From: Dasypus novemcinctus
Taxonomy: Eukaryota > Chordata > Mammalia > Cingulata > Dasypodidae
NCBI RefSeq assembly: GCF_030445035.2
Contig: NC_080673.1
Span: 156,980,216 to 157,044,215 of the forward strand
DNA length: 64,000 bases
Direction of reading: 5' to 3'
Shown: in pieces, positions 23,225-34,930 of the stretch
Numbering within the stretch: position 1 is the stretch's first letter
How the letters are laid out: every line of letters starts with the position of its first letter
The notes under the pieces: generated by a model
What the model was told of the DNA's origin: nothing
Database searches by the model: none
Seen by the model: only the letters and a program-made list of their open reading frames with translations
Position numbers and translations under genes: made by a program

Positions 23225-24100
23225 ACTCGTTGCTGCGCTCCACTGCACCGCGTCACGCGCCCAGCCCGCCACCCCATTGCGGAAGGGGAGGTGCGTTCTC
23301 CGACGACAGGGTCCCCAGTCCCCCACAGGTGTTCTCCGGGGCCGGGGCCGGGGACCTACGAGCCCTCGCGGACCGTTCCCCTGGGAGAGGAAGCCCGGAC
23401 GTGGGGGGCTCCAGCGCCGCGCTCGGTAACACTAGGGACGCCCCCGTGGCTTCCCCGAGAACCCAGCCGGGACGCGGGATCCGTGACTAGCGCGTCCCAC
23501 CCATTCAAGCCGCACTCGCCTTTCGGGATCCGACGGGGTGGCGTGGAGAGGGCAGTGGAGCTTGGAAACCGCCTGGGGGCGGTGGCCTCCCGACGCCACA
23601 GGCCGCAGCGAGCCGGGGCGGGGCGGGTGGCGCGACCGGGGCGGAGACGGCGAGCGCCGCTCGGCACTCTCAGCCGCGGCGGCGCTGGCGAGTCTTCACA
23701 CCCCGCGGAGCTCGGCGCAGCCCGCGCGCTACAGCCAGGTAAGGGCGCCGCGGGCCGGCGGGGGCGGCCGGGGCCCGCGGGACTGCGGGCGGACAGGTCA
23801 GGACCGGGATGTGCGCAGCGAGAGTTCGTTCTCCCATCCCCAGAGGCGGACCCTGGCGGATTCGGGAGATTTTCACCCCTCCGGGCCCCTTTGAGCCCCC
23901 TCCCCCCTCGGTCCAGGAAAAAGGGACCGACAGGTGCGCGCCCTGGTGTGCCGCGCCTTCCCGACTCCCGGACTCCGAGGCGGGGCTCTCCCGAGGAGCA
24001 GCTGCCCCCTTTCCTCTCGGGTCTCTAGCCGAGGTCGTCCCACCGTCAAGTTCAGCGTTGGGTTCAGTGCCCAATTGCGCCCGCAGAGTTGATTCCTCCT
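23225..24100. promoter_or_regulatory. CpG island promoter
   Basis: About 0.9 kb is sharply GC-rich with dense CpG, against AT-rich flanks. A double GC box (ggggcggggcggg) lies at 23615-23627, with further GC boxes at 23573 and 23636. No TATA box is evident, as usual for CpG island promoters. A consensus donor follows at 23738/23739 on the + strand, and I saw no comparable minus-strand donor. Long open frames here (e.g. 23150-24028 +, 24362-23670 -) arise because stop codons are rare in such composition. The driven gene is not recognised. Confidence 0.88.
23640..23738 (+). other. candidate first exon (5' UTR) ending at a splice donor
   Basis: The exon end reads gcgctacagccag then GTAAGG, a strong CAG|GTAAGG donor. 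The start is a guess: it is set just downstream of the GC boxes, where CpG-island transcripts usually begin. No ATG with a continuing coding frame is seen before the donor, so I infer a non-coding first exon. No downstream exon could be identified in the remaining 40 kb, which would imply a long first intron. Confidence 0.5.
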
Positions 24101-25309
24101 CTTCTGGGCTGCAGTGTAGTCTTGATTGAAAGTCGGCAAATTCGACAGAGACTTTCCGCAATTGCGCGTGCCTGAGTGCCTCACCATACCAGACTCCTGT
24201 GTGTGTATATATATACATGTATGTATATGGAGAGAGACGAGAGAGCGCCAGCCCTTTGTGTTTGAGTCTTGAGAACAGATGTGTTGGAAAAAGGAGGGCC
24301 TTGACCCGGACGTGTGCACTTTTCCTCTGGTCCTGAATTCCCTTAGGATTTAATTTTTTCATGGAAGAATAACACGTTGCTGTGTACCAGTTTCGGACGC
24401 AGTCTGATCTGTTGCCATTCTTCGGAAACGTAGTATTTGATTAGAAGGGTTGATCTCAGTGTAAACTTGGAATAACAGGATAGCCGGTGGTTAAGTGGGT
24501 CTGAAGCTTGTCCAACATAAAGTGCTTTGTTCACGTGCTCTGTATTTTTCCAGTGAATGCCCATTTTCCTCTTAGGAAATTCTGAGAATTTACTCCCTCC
24601 TGGAAGTTTCTCCCCTAAAGATCTTGGGGGGGCGGGGGGGGGGGAAACCCCAGCAGATATCCCAAGTAAGCTTTGGGTTTTAACAGGTTAGTTTGTGACA
24701 ACGGTAGCTCCTTAGTCCGCAAGAATCACACGTTGTATGGAATGCCGTGACTTATATGGGGAAAAGGAAGTGTGTGTCTAATTTTCTCATTTATTTTAAA
24801 GTATTTTAATATTTAGTTACAATTTCAGCTTTTAAGAAAGACCCATACTTTCCCTCAGACTCCAATTAATCTGTTGATCTATTTTACTACTCTTGTCAAC
24901 TCAAGATGCTTATTACAGAGTGTGTTAATGATCTCGATTCTTCCCACAAGGGTGTGTACATTCTGGTTTGTGGGACTGTATAGAGCAAGTGTTGTAAACA
25001 TATGCAAATCAGTGCTTTGCTCCAGTTGGCAATACCTTTGCCCCACATTGTCTTTATACTAAAATTTTCACATCTTTACAAGTAGGAGGGAATATTAATG
25101 TATATACTCCAGATTTTCAACCTGCTTACCTATGTATACTGTGTCTAGACAGTCATCATGTTTCCTTAGTAGCTAAACTCAAGGACAGGTCTGTGTTTTA
25201 TCAAACCATAGTAAAGCCCAGAGAATGGCAATCTTTGCTCTGTGAAGCTGACCCTTGAGAGGGTAGCTGGAGGGGTTATGGGCAGTGTCTGGCTCACTTA
25301 AAAAAAATT
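24101..25309. other. unassigned, probable start of first intron
   Basis: GC content falls off across 24100-24320. A short TG/TA microsatellite-like run lies at 24200-24230 and a poly(G) run at 24627-24643. No repeat family or exon is recognised. Confidence 0.5.
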
Positions 25310-25314
25310 TTTTT

Positions 25315-25565
25315 TTATAGAGGGTATTTATTTGGAGTAGAAGCTTACAATTACCAGGCCATAAAGCATAAGTTACTTCCCTTACCAAAGTCTTTTGCCA
25401 TGTGTTGGAGCAAGATGGCTGCCCACATCTTCCAGGGTTCAGGCTTCTTTGGTTCCTCTTTTTCTGGGGCTTGCTTCTCTTTCCACACAACTAAGCTTTT
25501 CTTTGTGTTTACTTCCCGGGGCTCCAACTCAAGACTCCAACGTTAAAACTCCAAATCAAAACCCC
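25315..25565 (-). mobile_element. MaLR-like LTR, 5'-truncated
   Basis: It matches the left half of the LTR at 12756: agggtatttatttggag, accaggccataaagcataag, ttacttcccttaccaaag, ggagcaagatggctgcc. It stops near 25565, so the 5' half (minus strand) is missing. The terminal gctgactaata is also lost behind an A/T tract. Confidence 0.65.
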
Positions 25566-25570
25566 TGCCT

Positions 25571-26589
25571 CACTTTTATGCTTGGAGAAGAATTGCCAGC
25601 CTCTCTGCTAACTACTACTTTTTCCCCAACATGTTTGGGTATCCAGAGTGCTGGGAGTCTCCAGCCACTCCTCTGCCACAGGTTCCTCCTGGTTGACCAG
25701 TGTGGTGCTTCCTCCCCACCCCTGCTCTTCCATCTCCCTGACTTCCATCTGACCCCACCTCTCTGATTCTCACCCACAAGGAGAATCACCTTATTGCCCA
25801 GGGCAATGAGACTTCTCCCACGGGTCAGCAGGAGTGCTGTTCTGGATGCTTGGTAAATGTCTGTTGAAGACAGTACCCATCATTTTAGAGAACTTTCAGT
25901 GCTTTCTTGCTCAGGTAACATGGAGTAACTGAAGTTGAACTCAGATCAGCCACCTTGGGGACCAACTGCCTTGGTTGGACTAGTGTCATAAATGGGGTAG
26001 TCTGTTAGGAAGGAGTGAAATTAGCCCATAGTCACTGGTAATTGTAAAAATTCTCTGTACTATGTGATTATGCCATGAGAATAGCTTTGTTGAAAAAATC
26101 AGAGGAAAGAGGCATAGCTGTTGCCTCTGCTTCTAATCCTCTCTTCCACCTGGGCTTGCCTTTTGTCTCTGTCAATCAACCAGTTCTTCCTTGGACTGGG
26201 TTATAACTACTGATTTCCTCACCAAGTTTGACTGCTCAGATGATCACATTCTTCCTAGCTATTGTGGTCTAGATGTAGAAAATTATATTTTCTTTTGTTT
26301 AGAGGAAACAAGATGAATTTTTCAAAATGAATTGTCATTAGGGAACCAAAGAAAAAGTAAAAAAATGTAAAAATACAAGAGCATAGAGCCAATGTCTTTT
26401 ATTTTGTTTTGTCTTTTAAGCTTTGATTCAAGTTACATAGGCATGTAGTTTAAAGAATTAAATCATTCTATAAAGTTTGCTATGAAAAACAGCAAAGAAA
26501 CAACTACTTACAACTCCTTGAGCTGGTCATTTTGGTATTTATCGCTTGTAGTTGATAATTTTTTATTTTTTTTCCAGCTTTCGGCATTA
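25571..26589. other. unassigned DNA
   Basis: 25600-25850 is pyrimidine-rich and slightly GC-richer than its surroundings. Open frames on both strands (for example 25395-25766 +) begin inside the LTR fragment and are not credible genes. Confidence 0.5.
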
Positions 26590-27633
26590 TCCGTTGACTT
26601 CTCAATGTGAAAGATGATGACTTGGGTCTCTTTTTTCCTCCAACCCCCAACACAAACACAGGTCCCTGTCAATAAGCAATGATTTTGGTTAGATCAATAT
26701 TTTTAGCTAAGCCAAGCACAACTTTGGTTTTCCCTGGAGTTAATCATTGCTTTCTTTGTTCATTTGCTTAGTTTTCTAAATATCTGTCAGTAATTCAACC
26801 CAAAGTTCTTGACGATTTTCTAAATCTTCCTTAAAATGCATCAGGTGTTCTATCAATTTCATTTTCCTGAAGAAGCCTCTCTTGATCCGTCTGGCTTGCT
26901 CTAATCTAGACTGGTTTCCTACTGTGCATGGGACACAGCTGTCACCCTGAGACTACATCTTCATAGTAGGGATCCTGCCATCTCTTTTCTATGTTGGGTC
27001 TCCTGTTATCTGTAACCCTCATCTTCCTCTGTCTCTGTAGACTTTCTTACGTGGTAGAGCACATCTTCCAGGGGCTTCCTGGAAAACGATGCGTGCGAGT
27101 TCTATTTTTTTTGAGACTGTGAATGTCTGAAATATAGAATTTTAGGACTGAAGTGCTCCATTGCCTTCTAACTTGTGGTGTTGCTGTTAGAATTTCAAAG
27201 CTCTTCTGACTTACTTGTCAACTCAATTTTTATTTGTAATCTGTCTAACCCCTCGTGTTCCCCCCGAAAGTTTATAGAATTTTTTCTTTACTTCCACAAT
27301 CCTGAAATTTCATGATGCTCTGACTTGGAATGGGTCTGTTTTCATCCATTATGCTGGGCATTTGGTGGTCTCTTTGAATCTGGAACTGTATCTTTCAGTT
27401 TTGGAGATTTTATTGAATTATCTTGTTGGTAATTTTCTATTTTCTGTAATGTTTCTTTTACAACTTCTTATTGTTCAGATATTGAATATCTTGGACTGGG
27501 CCTCTAATTTACTTACCCTCCCCCCTCTCCCCTAATTTGCATCTATTTTTTGGTTCTTAAAGAAGATTTTTTCAGTATTACATTTAAATCTTACATTGAG
27601 TTTTTTCAAGACTATAATCTTTTTATTTTTATT

Positions 27634-27714
27634 TTTGGGAGGTAGCTGGGCTTGAACCTGGGGCCTCATACATGGGAAGCAGGCTTTCAACACTTGAGCT
27701 ACATCTGCTCCCAT
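27634..27714 (-). mobile_element. DAS-SINE monomer
   Basis: Reversed tRNA-like head: gggaggtagctgggcttgaa, gggaagcaggctttcaacac, ttgagctacatctgctccc. No clear duplication is seen. Confidence 0.82.
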
Positions 27715-28329
27715 GTAACCATATTTTTAATATTTTAAATTAAAAAGCTCTTTTTTGTTATTCTCTGAATATACATACACATATATTTGGGGGTATGTGT
27801 ATTTCCTTCTTGTTTTTCTTTTGTGGATTAGTGTCTTCCATTTTTTCCCTGAAATGCTTACTGATAATTTTTTAGGAAATTTTCTCTTTTCTGTGCAAAC
27901 TCAGTTTCCCCCAAGTTGCTTTTTTTTTCTCTTTCTTTATTTGTTTAGGTCTCTATATATCCTGTTAGAGACCTTCCTTATATTTCTGTTACCCCTGATT
28001 TTTTACTCACATTTTATGGGGCATCAAAGAGCTGAAGGTGTGGATGGACTAGTTAACAAGGAACTTCACTGTAGGGAGATCTAGCAGGGCTTTTTATCTG
28101 GGGGAACTTCTGATGTCATAAAGCTTAGTTGTTTCTTTTGGGTGGTGAGAGTTCTCAGAGAAGGTTCTTGCAATTATTTCCTGGAACAAAGGTTGGGGAA
28201 AACTGGAAATTTCAGCCTCCAATAAGCAGATATTCATATAACCCCTCCCTGCTGTTTTCAGTAAAATACTCCCACCCTACCCAATTGCTTAGGGTAGCTA
28301 TAGGGATCTGAGGGATCCAGCTGCTTTTA

Positions 28330-28764
28330 TTTATTTATTTATTTATTTATTTATTAGATTTATTTTTTATTTACTACCCCCCCACCCCATTGTCTGCTTT
28401 CTGTGTCCATTCACTGTGTGTGTTCTTCTGCATCCGCTTGGATTCTTATCAGTGGCACTGGGAATCTGTGTTTCTTTTTGTTGCGTCATCTTGCTATATC
28501 AGCTCTCTGTGTATGGCAACACTCCTGGGCAGGCTGTGCTTTTTTCACGTGGGGCGCCTCTCCTTTTGGGTGCACTCCTTGCACATGGGGTTCCCCTATG
28601 TGGGGGACACCTCTGCATGGTATCGCACTCCTTGTGCTCATCAGCACTGCACGTGGGCCAGCTCATCACATGGGTCAGGAGGCCCTGGGTTTTAACCTTG
28701 GACCTCCCATGTGGTAGGCGGATGATCAGGTAGGTACAGAGTCATTGAGCCAAATCTACTTCCC
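28330..28764 (-). mobile_element. DAS-SINE, long form, with TTTA tract and TSD
   Basis: A tttattta tetranucleotide tract opens the left end. Then come ccattgtctgctttctgtgt, the body, and the head at the right (gggttttaaccttggac; gagccaaatctacttccc). TSDs ccagctgctttta lie at 28317-28329 and 28765-28777. The head carries an extra stretch of about 15 bases (gatcaggtaggtacaga) absent from the other copies. Confidence 0.92.
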
Positions 28765-29010
28765 CCAGCTGCTTTTAAAAGAGACCTTCAGTCAATACTT
28801 TTGATGTTTTTCTGTGATATACATCTTGATTATCCCTCATCCCACTAAAATGGATCTATTGTTTATTCTCTCACTCTATCCGTCCTTGTGGATTTGTACT
28901 TTAAATAAAAACAATCTACTGTCATTTTAATGGGCTCTCAGGAGGGTGAAAAAGTAGAGGTTTTTGTTCAATCTGCCATTAATGCCTGGGATACAGATTT
29001 CCTAACCAAC

Positions 29011-30243
29011 CTTTACCTAGACATGTGTGTGTTCGGCTGTGGCAGCGTGCTGCTCTTTTCCCTGCCTTTACCCACAGTAAACATTTTCTAATCATTCCTG
29101 GCAGTTTCTTTCATGGAGCCTGACTTGGACCTCAGATTCCTTGTAACATTCTAAGCATCCACTGCCAATTCATCATGGTTGTCAAGGGAGGCAAAACCTG
29201 TCTCTGTCCTAGCTTGGGTGGTACATAATTTATTGGTCACAGTCTTTGTTCCTATTTCTGTAATCCATTTTATCTGGGAGAACTCATTCTGCCACCTTGG
29301 CCTCTGAAATTCTTACCTTTTGGGGAAGCTCAGCATCCACAAGTCTAAAATTATTTTAATCTGAAAAATGGGCCAAGTGTTGTTGGTGACCATATGGCCT
29401 CAAAGGAAGTTGCCATTATTTCCTTCTGGAGGCCAGTTTAGCACGTGATTGCTTTACCAGCAGCAGCGTTCTCTCTTCCTGTTTCCAAGCTTGTACCATA
29501 CTTGGAATGTGCACCAAGTTCCTGTTTCTGGCTGGGCTGAGCAGAGACACTGGCCTGCCTTCCTCCTCTCCATGATCACAACTTTCCCAGGCCCATTTAC
29601 CTGTTGAGTCACTCCTCATGCTCCCTTACGGTAGTATGACCTTCTAGCTGTCTATCCTAATACTAACATTTATGATGCCAGCATTACTTTATGCTTATGC
29701 ACAGAGCAATGGTAGAGTCAGCTCCCACTCAAGTAGGAAGAGCATTGTTTCAAATCATCTTCTATGTACAGAAGAAGCAAAGCTGTAAACTCCCATGAGA
29801 GTGACTATTCATTGGGAATACAGAAAGCACGAATGCTGGAAATTGCTACAGTGGTGCAGATGCAGTAGGGACTTGTTCTCCGGAGGTTGACATGGAAATA
29901 TACGGCAGTTAGAAAAGGCTTATTCAGTGGACCCGACTAGGTAGCATGATGAACCAAAGCTTGGCCATGGCAGCACCTGCAGCATTCATTCCCCCTGCTG
30001 TGCTTCTGCAGACATCCTTCCCTTTTCTAAGTGGAACCTTTGAAGTCATTACAAGTACTTCAGGTTAGTTCTTTTTATCTTCCCAAGTGGATTGTAAACT
30101 CACCCTGGAGAACACATTATCTAATAAATACTTGATCACTGTACTAATTGAATTTTCCAGATAATTTTAGATACCTTGCAGTTAAGGAAAAAAAAAGTTA
30201 TTTGATCTTAATTATCCAATTTGTTCCCAATAGCCTAAATTAA
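29011..30243. other. unassigned intron-like DNA
   Basis: No repeat family is recognised between 29011 and 30243, making this one of the longer repeat-free stretches. It contains the short candidate exon noted at 29946. Confidence 0.45.
29946..30068 (+). CDS. very tentative small coding exon
   Basis: A 40-codon frame begins with tandem ATGs and runs into CAG|GTTAGT at 30063/30064, a plausible splice donor. The peptide begins MMNQSLAMAAPAAFIPPAV and is hydrophobic in its first half. It lies in repeat-free sequence. I know no such protein, and no acceptor with a good pyrimidine tract precedes it. Chance is the more likely explanation. Confidence 0.12.
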   Translation: MMNQSLAMAAPAAFIPPAVLLQTSFPFLSGTFEVITSTSG

Positions 30244-30466
30244 TTTTTTTTTTTTTTAGGTACTGGGGGCTGGGGATTGAACCCTGGACCTCATATGTGG
30301 GAAGCTGGTGCTCAACCACTAAGCCACATTGACTTTCTTAAGTTGTTTTTTTCGCTTGTTTCGCATGTTGTTTGTTTTTGTTTTTTTCAGGAGGCGCTGG
30401 CAACCGAACCTGGGACCTCCCATGTGGGAGACAGGAGTTCAACCGCTTGAGCCACACCTCCTCCCA
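30244..30466 (-). mobile_element. DAS-SINE, dimeric form
   Basis: First reversed head: taggtactgggggctgggga to ccactaagccacattgac. T-rich linker with gcttgtttcgcatgttg. Second head: aggaggcgctggcaaccgaa to gagccacacctcctccc. Both heads keep recognisable B-box regions. Confidence 0.9.
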
Positions 30467-30480
30467 AACTTCATTAATCC

Positions 30481-30615
30481 TTTTTTTTTTTTTTTTTGCA
30501 CCTAATTAAAAAAAAAACAACGGAATGCCTCACCAATTTGTGTGTCATCCTGCGCAGGGGCCATGCTAATCTTCCCTGTATTCTTCCAATTTTAGTATAT
30601 GTGCTGCCAAAGCAC
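30481..30615 (-). pseudogene. RNU6: U6 snRNA retropseudogene with A tail
   Basis: On the minus strand 30615-30519 closely matches U6 spliceosomal RNA: ggcagcacatatactaaaat, then agattagcatggcccctgcgc and gatgacacacaaattgg. The 5' stem has a 4-base deletion (gtgctttggc instead of gtgctcgcttcggc), one base is missing after ctgcgca, and the 3' region is mutated (gaggcattccgttg). A T run, a short unrelated stretch and a long A run follow, as in LINE-mobilised U6 copies. I see no U6-type upstream promoter elements, so I call it non-functional. Confidence 0.94.
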
Positions 30616-33600
30616 AAATTGATTCTTGATTAGACTTTCAGTTCACTTTGGCAATATAGACTGAAGTTACAGCATTCAGTTTATTTTTTCCCAAGTGTTT
30701 TGTTTCTTATATTTTAAAGAAAATATTCTTTGCTGAAAACATTCTTGAAAGGACAACATATATTATTATTATTTCCCACCCAAATATTTCTTCTCAGTAT
30801 AGCATGATTGTCTTGGTTTTTGTGGCTAAGAATGGCATTTGGAGGAGGGAGGTATGTGAGGATTAGGTCATCTAGTCTGGTGAGTTTTAAGTTTCTGAAG
30901 GAGGAAGCCCTCTGTTTGGATTTCAGCCATATATATATATTTTCCTTTTGTAACTGAATGACTCTTTTTCAAGGTGAAAAGCTTGTGAAACGCTTAGCTA
31001 TGGAACATCGAAATGACAGACTTCAAATAGTTATATACTTTATGAATTATTTATACTGCAAAGCTCTGTTATTCTACTCTCCTTATCTTTCATTTTTGTG
31101 ATGTTTTAACCTGATTTAATAGGAATAAGTTTTATTTTTTTGTCTTTGCCCTACAAAGAGTTCCTGCAATGTCTTTTCTGTTACTGTTTCCTTAGAGACT
31201 TTGATGTCCTTATGTAAACCCAATATTATATTTCAACCACAATTAGTGGGATCTCCACACTATCACCCAGAAAATAAAACTATGCCTTTTTTTTTCCCTA
31301 CAAAAGAGTAATTTCAAGGTTTATTTTTCTGTAAGTAAGATTTAAGTATGTTGTAAAGTTAGTTTTTATTATTGGGCTTATTTTGTTTTATAGAAGGTGG
31401 TTGGCTTACTTGAAAATTTTTCTGCTTAGAGGGTGATAAAATGCTTCATTCATTAGTCGTGCAGAAAAAAATTGGATTTATGAATGCTGTCAGATATATA
31501 CATTTAGATATAATGCATTTTAACTTTTAAAAAGGATTTTCAGTTTCTCTGTCACTAATATTTAAACCAGTTATAGAAGCATCACATTAAAGAACTGTTT
31601 TACACAGCATCTGAAGTCTAAACCAGAAGATGGCTTTGGGCTTAGAACTTAGAACTTAGACAAATCCTCCTGCCTCCCCTAGGCTAAGGATAAATTTCTG
31701 GGATATGACTAAAGGTTTTTAGACTCTTATACTCCTTGGACCCTTCCTGCCATCATTAGAAAAAAAATGTTTTGTAGAGTTTTATATATTGATTGTTAAA
31801 AAAAATTTAAACAATACTTACAAAGAAGAAACTAAAAATAGTCCTGAACCATTCCTGAGAGAATCTTTGTAGAAACCCTCTCAGTCATTTCTATCATGCT
31901 GTGATTTTTAAACAAACCTTTAGCAACTTCCTGGAAATAATTAACCTTAAGAGCATTTTGTGCAACTGCTTAAGTAATTCCAAATTCTATAATCTTAGTT
32001 TATATACATGCCATTATTTTATGAGGTTACCAGTTAGTTCATGCGTCATGTTTGGGTAACATTTTTTTCGAGGCATTTTCTTGTAGAAATGATTACTAAT
32101 TTTAATAATTAGGATATTCTGTCATGTTAATATGTAATTGTGGTAACATACATATTCTATAAAATACTTTTTTCCCCTTTTGGAGATTATTTCCTTGGGG
32201 AATATGTCTCAAAACACTATTGTGGGATTAAGGATTTGTAGCATCTATTAATCATTGTCAGAGGGACTCAAACTGATAATTTTAAAAAGCTCAGCAGCTA
32301 TATAAAGTTACATGCATCTTCTATTATCCTGTTTCTTGACCTTTGAGATCAACAGCATCTCCTTAGTGTGAGGACAGAAAGTGTAGTTCAGATAAAGGTG
32401 GGAAGAACCAAGCCCCGTTGCAGGGGCTGTTTACTTGTTGCTAATGCCTATAGCCTTATTTCTTTTCATTTGATGTCTGGTAAGAAAAGTTTCCAGGAAT
32501 CAGTAACAAAAGTTGCAGAGGTTGTTATGGCTATCTGTGAAATTACATTTAACCGCTGTGCCTGGTCCAGGGTTCATCAACCATCCTGTAAGCCAGGAAG
32601 TCATCGTTCAGTCCTTTCGTTCTTAGGGAACGCCAACACACACCCATTTCCCCGTTCCTGGACTGCATGAGTAAGCAGGGTTTAGCAGGAGGGCAGGGCA
32701 ACCAGCAATACTCCGTAATGGGTGAATTCCTAATTAGAGTTTTCCTTTGACTTCTTTCTGGATATTATGTTTTAATGTTTACAGTCTAGACTAAATTTCT
32801 AAGTCAACTATTAACTGGAATTATGCTCTCATGCTTCAGATTTCCTTCTATTAAACAAAGCATAATGACATAATTAACAGTCTACTTCAGAAAGATTCGT
32901 GGCCTAATGCTTGTAAAGGACTTCGAGCTTTTTTTCTCAGAGGGTTTTATACACGTTCGTGATTAATGAGATGGCTTGCTCTATTTGGCAAAAGGCATAA
33001 CTATTATGCCTATTTTGTAGATGAGAAAAGTGAGCCTCATAGAGGACAATGGCTTGTTGAAAATCAGGGTAAATTTAACTTAGTGTTTATGGAGTTTTCC
33101 TTGAACTTTGTGGAACAAGTGGAATATAAAATAAATTCTGCATAATGTGTGTGTGTAGGGAAAGTGGATGTTACATTTTTAAGTAACCATTAACTTTTGC
33201 TGGGATTTAAGCAACCACAACCTTCTTTGTCAGGGCATTTAGGTAAAAATGAATCCATCTGAACTTGCAGAATATTGAGTTTCCAGTTTTTGACTCAAGA
33301 AAGGGATTCGGGTACTATTGTCAACTCTTGCCCAAAGATATGCAGTAAGTGTATGACTTGGAACAAAAGTGCTAACTAAATCTTGGCTGTTGTCATAAAT
33401 AATTAAGAGATGCCATCTCACCTGTTTTTACAATACCTTAGCATCTAAGATAGTTTCTATGGTGTTCATTGTACCTTAAAGTCATAATGGTCATAAAGAA
33501 AAGCAAATAAATTTATCAATGGGATGGAAGGTTATGTATAACACCCCCAACAAACTCCTCAGTTTAGAAAGATAACTGCGATGGAAATATATGGACAGAT

Positions 33601-33717
33601 TGCCCCATTTTTGCACCATGACATTCATTCTGAGCTATATAATACATGGAAAACTTTTCATTTCCACATTCTTTATTCTTAAATAATGAACCCTCCTCCC
33701 TCCCTCCCCAACCCCAT
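30616..33717. other. unassigned intron-like DNA
   Basis: Three kilobases largely without recognised repeats. A MIR-like patch (gcctattttgtagatgagaa, 33007-33026) lies at about 32930-33080, minus orientation. A 100-codon + frame (32368-32670) has no recognisable product. Confidence 0.45.
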
Positions 33718-33930
33718 TAGATGTGCTAGGCTCCATGCTCAGCACTTTCTGTGGATTTCCACATTTAATTCTCCTGACAGTCCTGTGAGGTGGACAAGAT
33801 AATTTTTAGCTTTTTATAGCTGAAAAGACTGAAGCTCCAGAAGGTTCTCTACTGCTTGATAAGTGGTAAGTGGTAGAGCCAGAGTGTGGAACAATGCAGT
33901 CTGACTCCAGAGTTATACTCACTGAGCTCT
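33718..33930 (-). mobile_element. MIR SINE
   Basis: Reversed order of MIR landmarks: gtgctaggctccatgctcag, cctgacagtcctgtgaggtg, ggtagagccagagtgtggaa, gtctgactccagagtta. Typical divergence. Confidence 0.7.
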
Positions 33931-34104
33931 GCTCTTCTCTTCTTCCTGTTTTATTTTCCCTTCTGGTAAACAGAGTTGGGCAACCAAGAAGGTCTGTTTC
34001 AAAGAAAAGCAAAGCAACCTGTTCCTCTGGGTATCACCCCAAACCCCTTAATTCTATAGATCTTAAAATGACTTTCATAGCAGATTTGTAGAACAGAAAT
34101 TTTC

Positions 34105-34515
34105 TATGGGGCATGCATGTAATTTAAAATTTTCTAGCAGTCACATTAAAAAAGAAAAAAAAACAAGTGAAATTAATTTTAATAATACAGTTTATCTAAA
34201 TATATAAAATATAATTGTAACATGTATAATCATAATCAACATAATGAAAATTATTTAGAGAAATTATGTATGTACTTGATAAGTGTGCTATAATATGATA
34301 TCTTATGCAGTGCAATGAATAAAGTGAAATACATTCCTACCAAAACAATAAAGTTGTGGTTAACAGAAAAATATATTGCTTCAGTTAAAAATGAAATTAA
34401 TTAAAATTAAATGAAATGAAAAATATAGTTCTTCAGTTGCAGTAGTCACATTTCAAGTGCTCAGTTGCAAATATATGGCAAGTGACTACCATTTTGGATA
34501 GTGCAGCTCTACTGT
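34105..34515. mobile_element. hAT-like DNA transposon, second copy
   Basis: It is the reverse of the element at 6853: ttttctagcagtcacattaa, agtgaaattaattttaataa, cacatttcaagtgctcag, ggcaagtgactaccattttgg and gatagtgcagctctactg. Uninterrupted, about 410 bases, no coding potential. Confidence 0.55.
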
Positions 34516-34592
34516 AAAAGATACTCTATGTCTCCAAAGATTCAGGGATTCCCAGATATTCCACTCCCTCACCCCTCTCAGCCAGCTTTATA

Positions 34593-34631
34593 CAGTATAC
34601 AACCTGTACCAGTTGTACAGGTTGTATACTG
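34593..34631. repeat. perfect 17-bp inverted repeat (hairpin)
   Basis: Left arm cagtatacaacctgtac (34593-34609) and right arm gtacaggttgtatactg (34615-34631) are exact complements around the 5-base spacer cagtt. Pairing continues imperfectly outward (gccagctttata against the complement of caaaactggc), giving arms of nearly 30 bases. It is not part of a repeat I recognise. Confidence 0.95.
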
Positions 34632-34930
34632 CAAAACTGGCTTGTCATTTACATTGTATTCATAGTAGATTTGTTTATTTAGTGCCACAGTTTGTTTTGG
34701 AAGATGAAAGTAAATTCTCTAAAGGCAGAAACACTTTTTCCTAATTCATGCAAAGATATTTTGGGTGAGGATGGTGGTGGTCCCCCTGTGCCTTGCTAAC
34801 ATTTTAATAGTTGGGCCTATTCATTATTCTCGTGTATGCTCATCACTGCCCACAGCCTGAAAATACCACAGCAGCCTCTATCAACCTTCCCTTTCCCCTA
34901 AACAGTGTCATTTGGCTGTAGTCACTCTTT

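Larger units (their letters stand above)
26590..29010 (-). mobile_element. ancient LINE-like sequence, antisense (HAL1/L1-like)
   Basis: Segments such as gaatatagaattttagg (27131), cctgaaatttcatgatgctc (27301), atgctgggcatttggtggtc (27351), ggactgggcctctaatttac (27492) and ttcaatctgcc (28968) follow the order of an old antisense LINE I associate with HAL1/L1M. The same landmarks recur at 58845-59699 and 63619-64000. Heavily diverged; boundaries approximate. Two DAS-SINEs interrupt it (27634 and 28330). Confidence 0.38.

Noticed and set aside
23150..24028. 292-codon open frame through the CpG island, and long minus-strand frames there
   Set aside because: GC-rich DNA has few stop codons; the peptide is low-complexity (R, P, G, A), crosses the splice donor and resembles no family.
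30519..30615. Functional U6 gene
   Set aside because: 5' stem deletion, altered 3' end, A tail and no upstream promoter elements.
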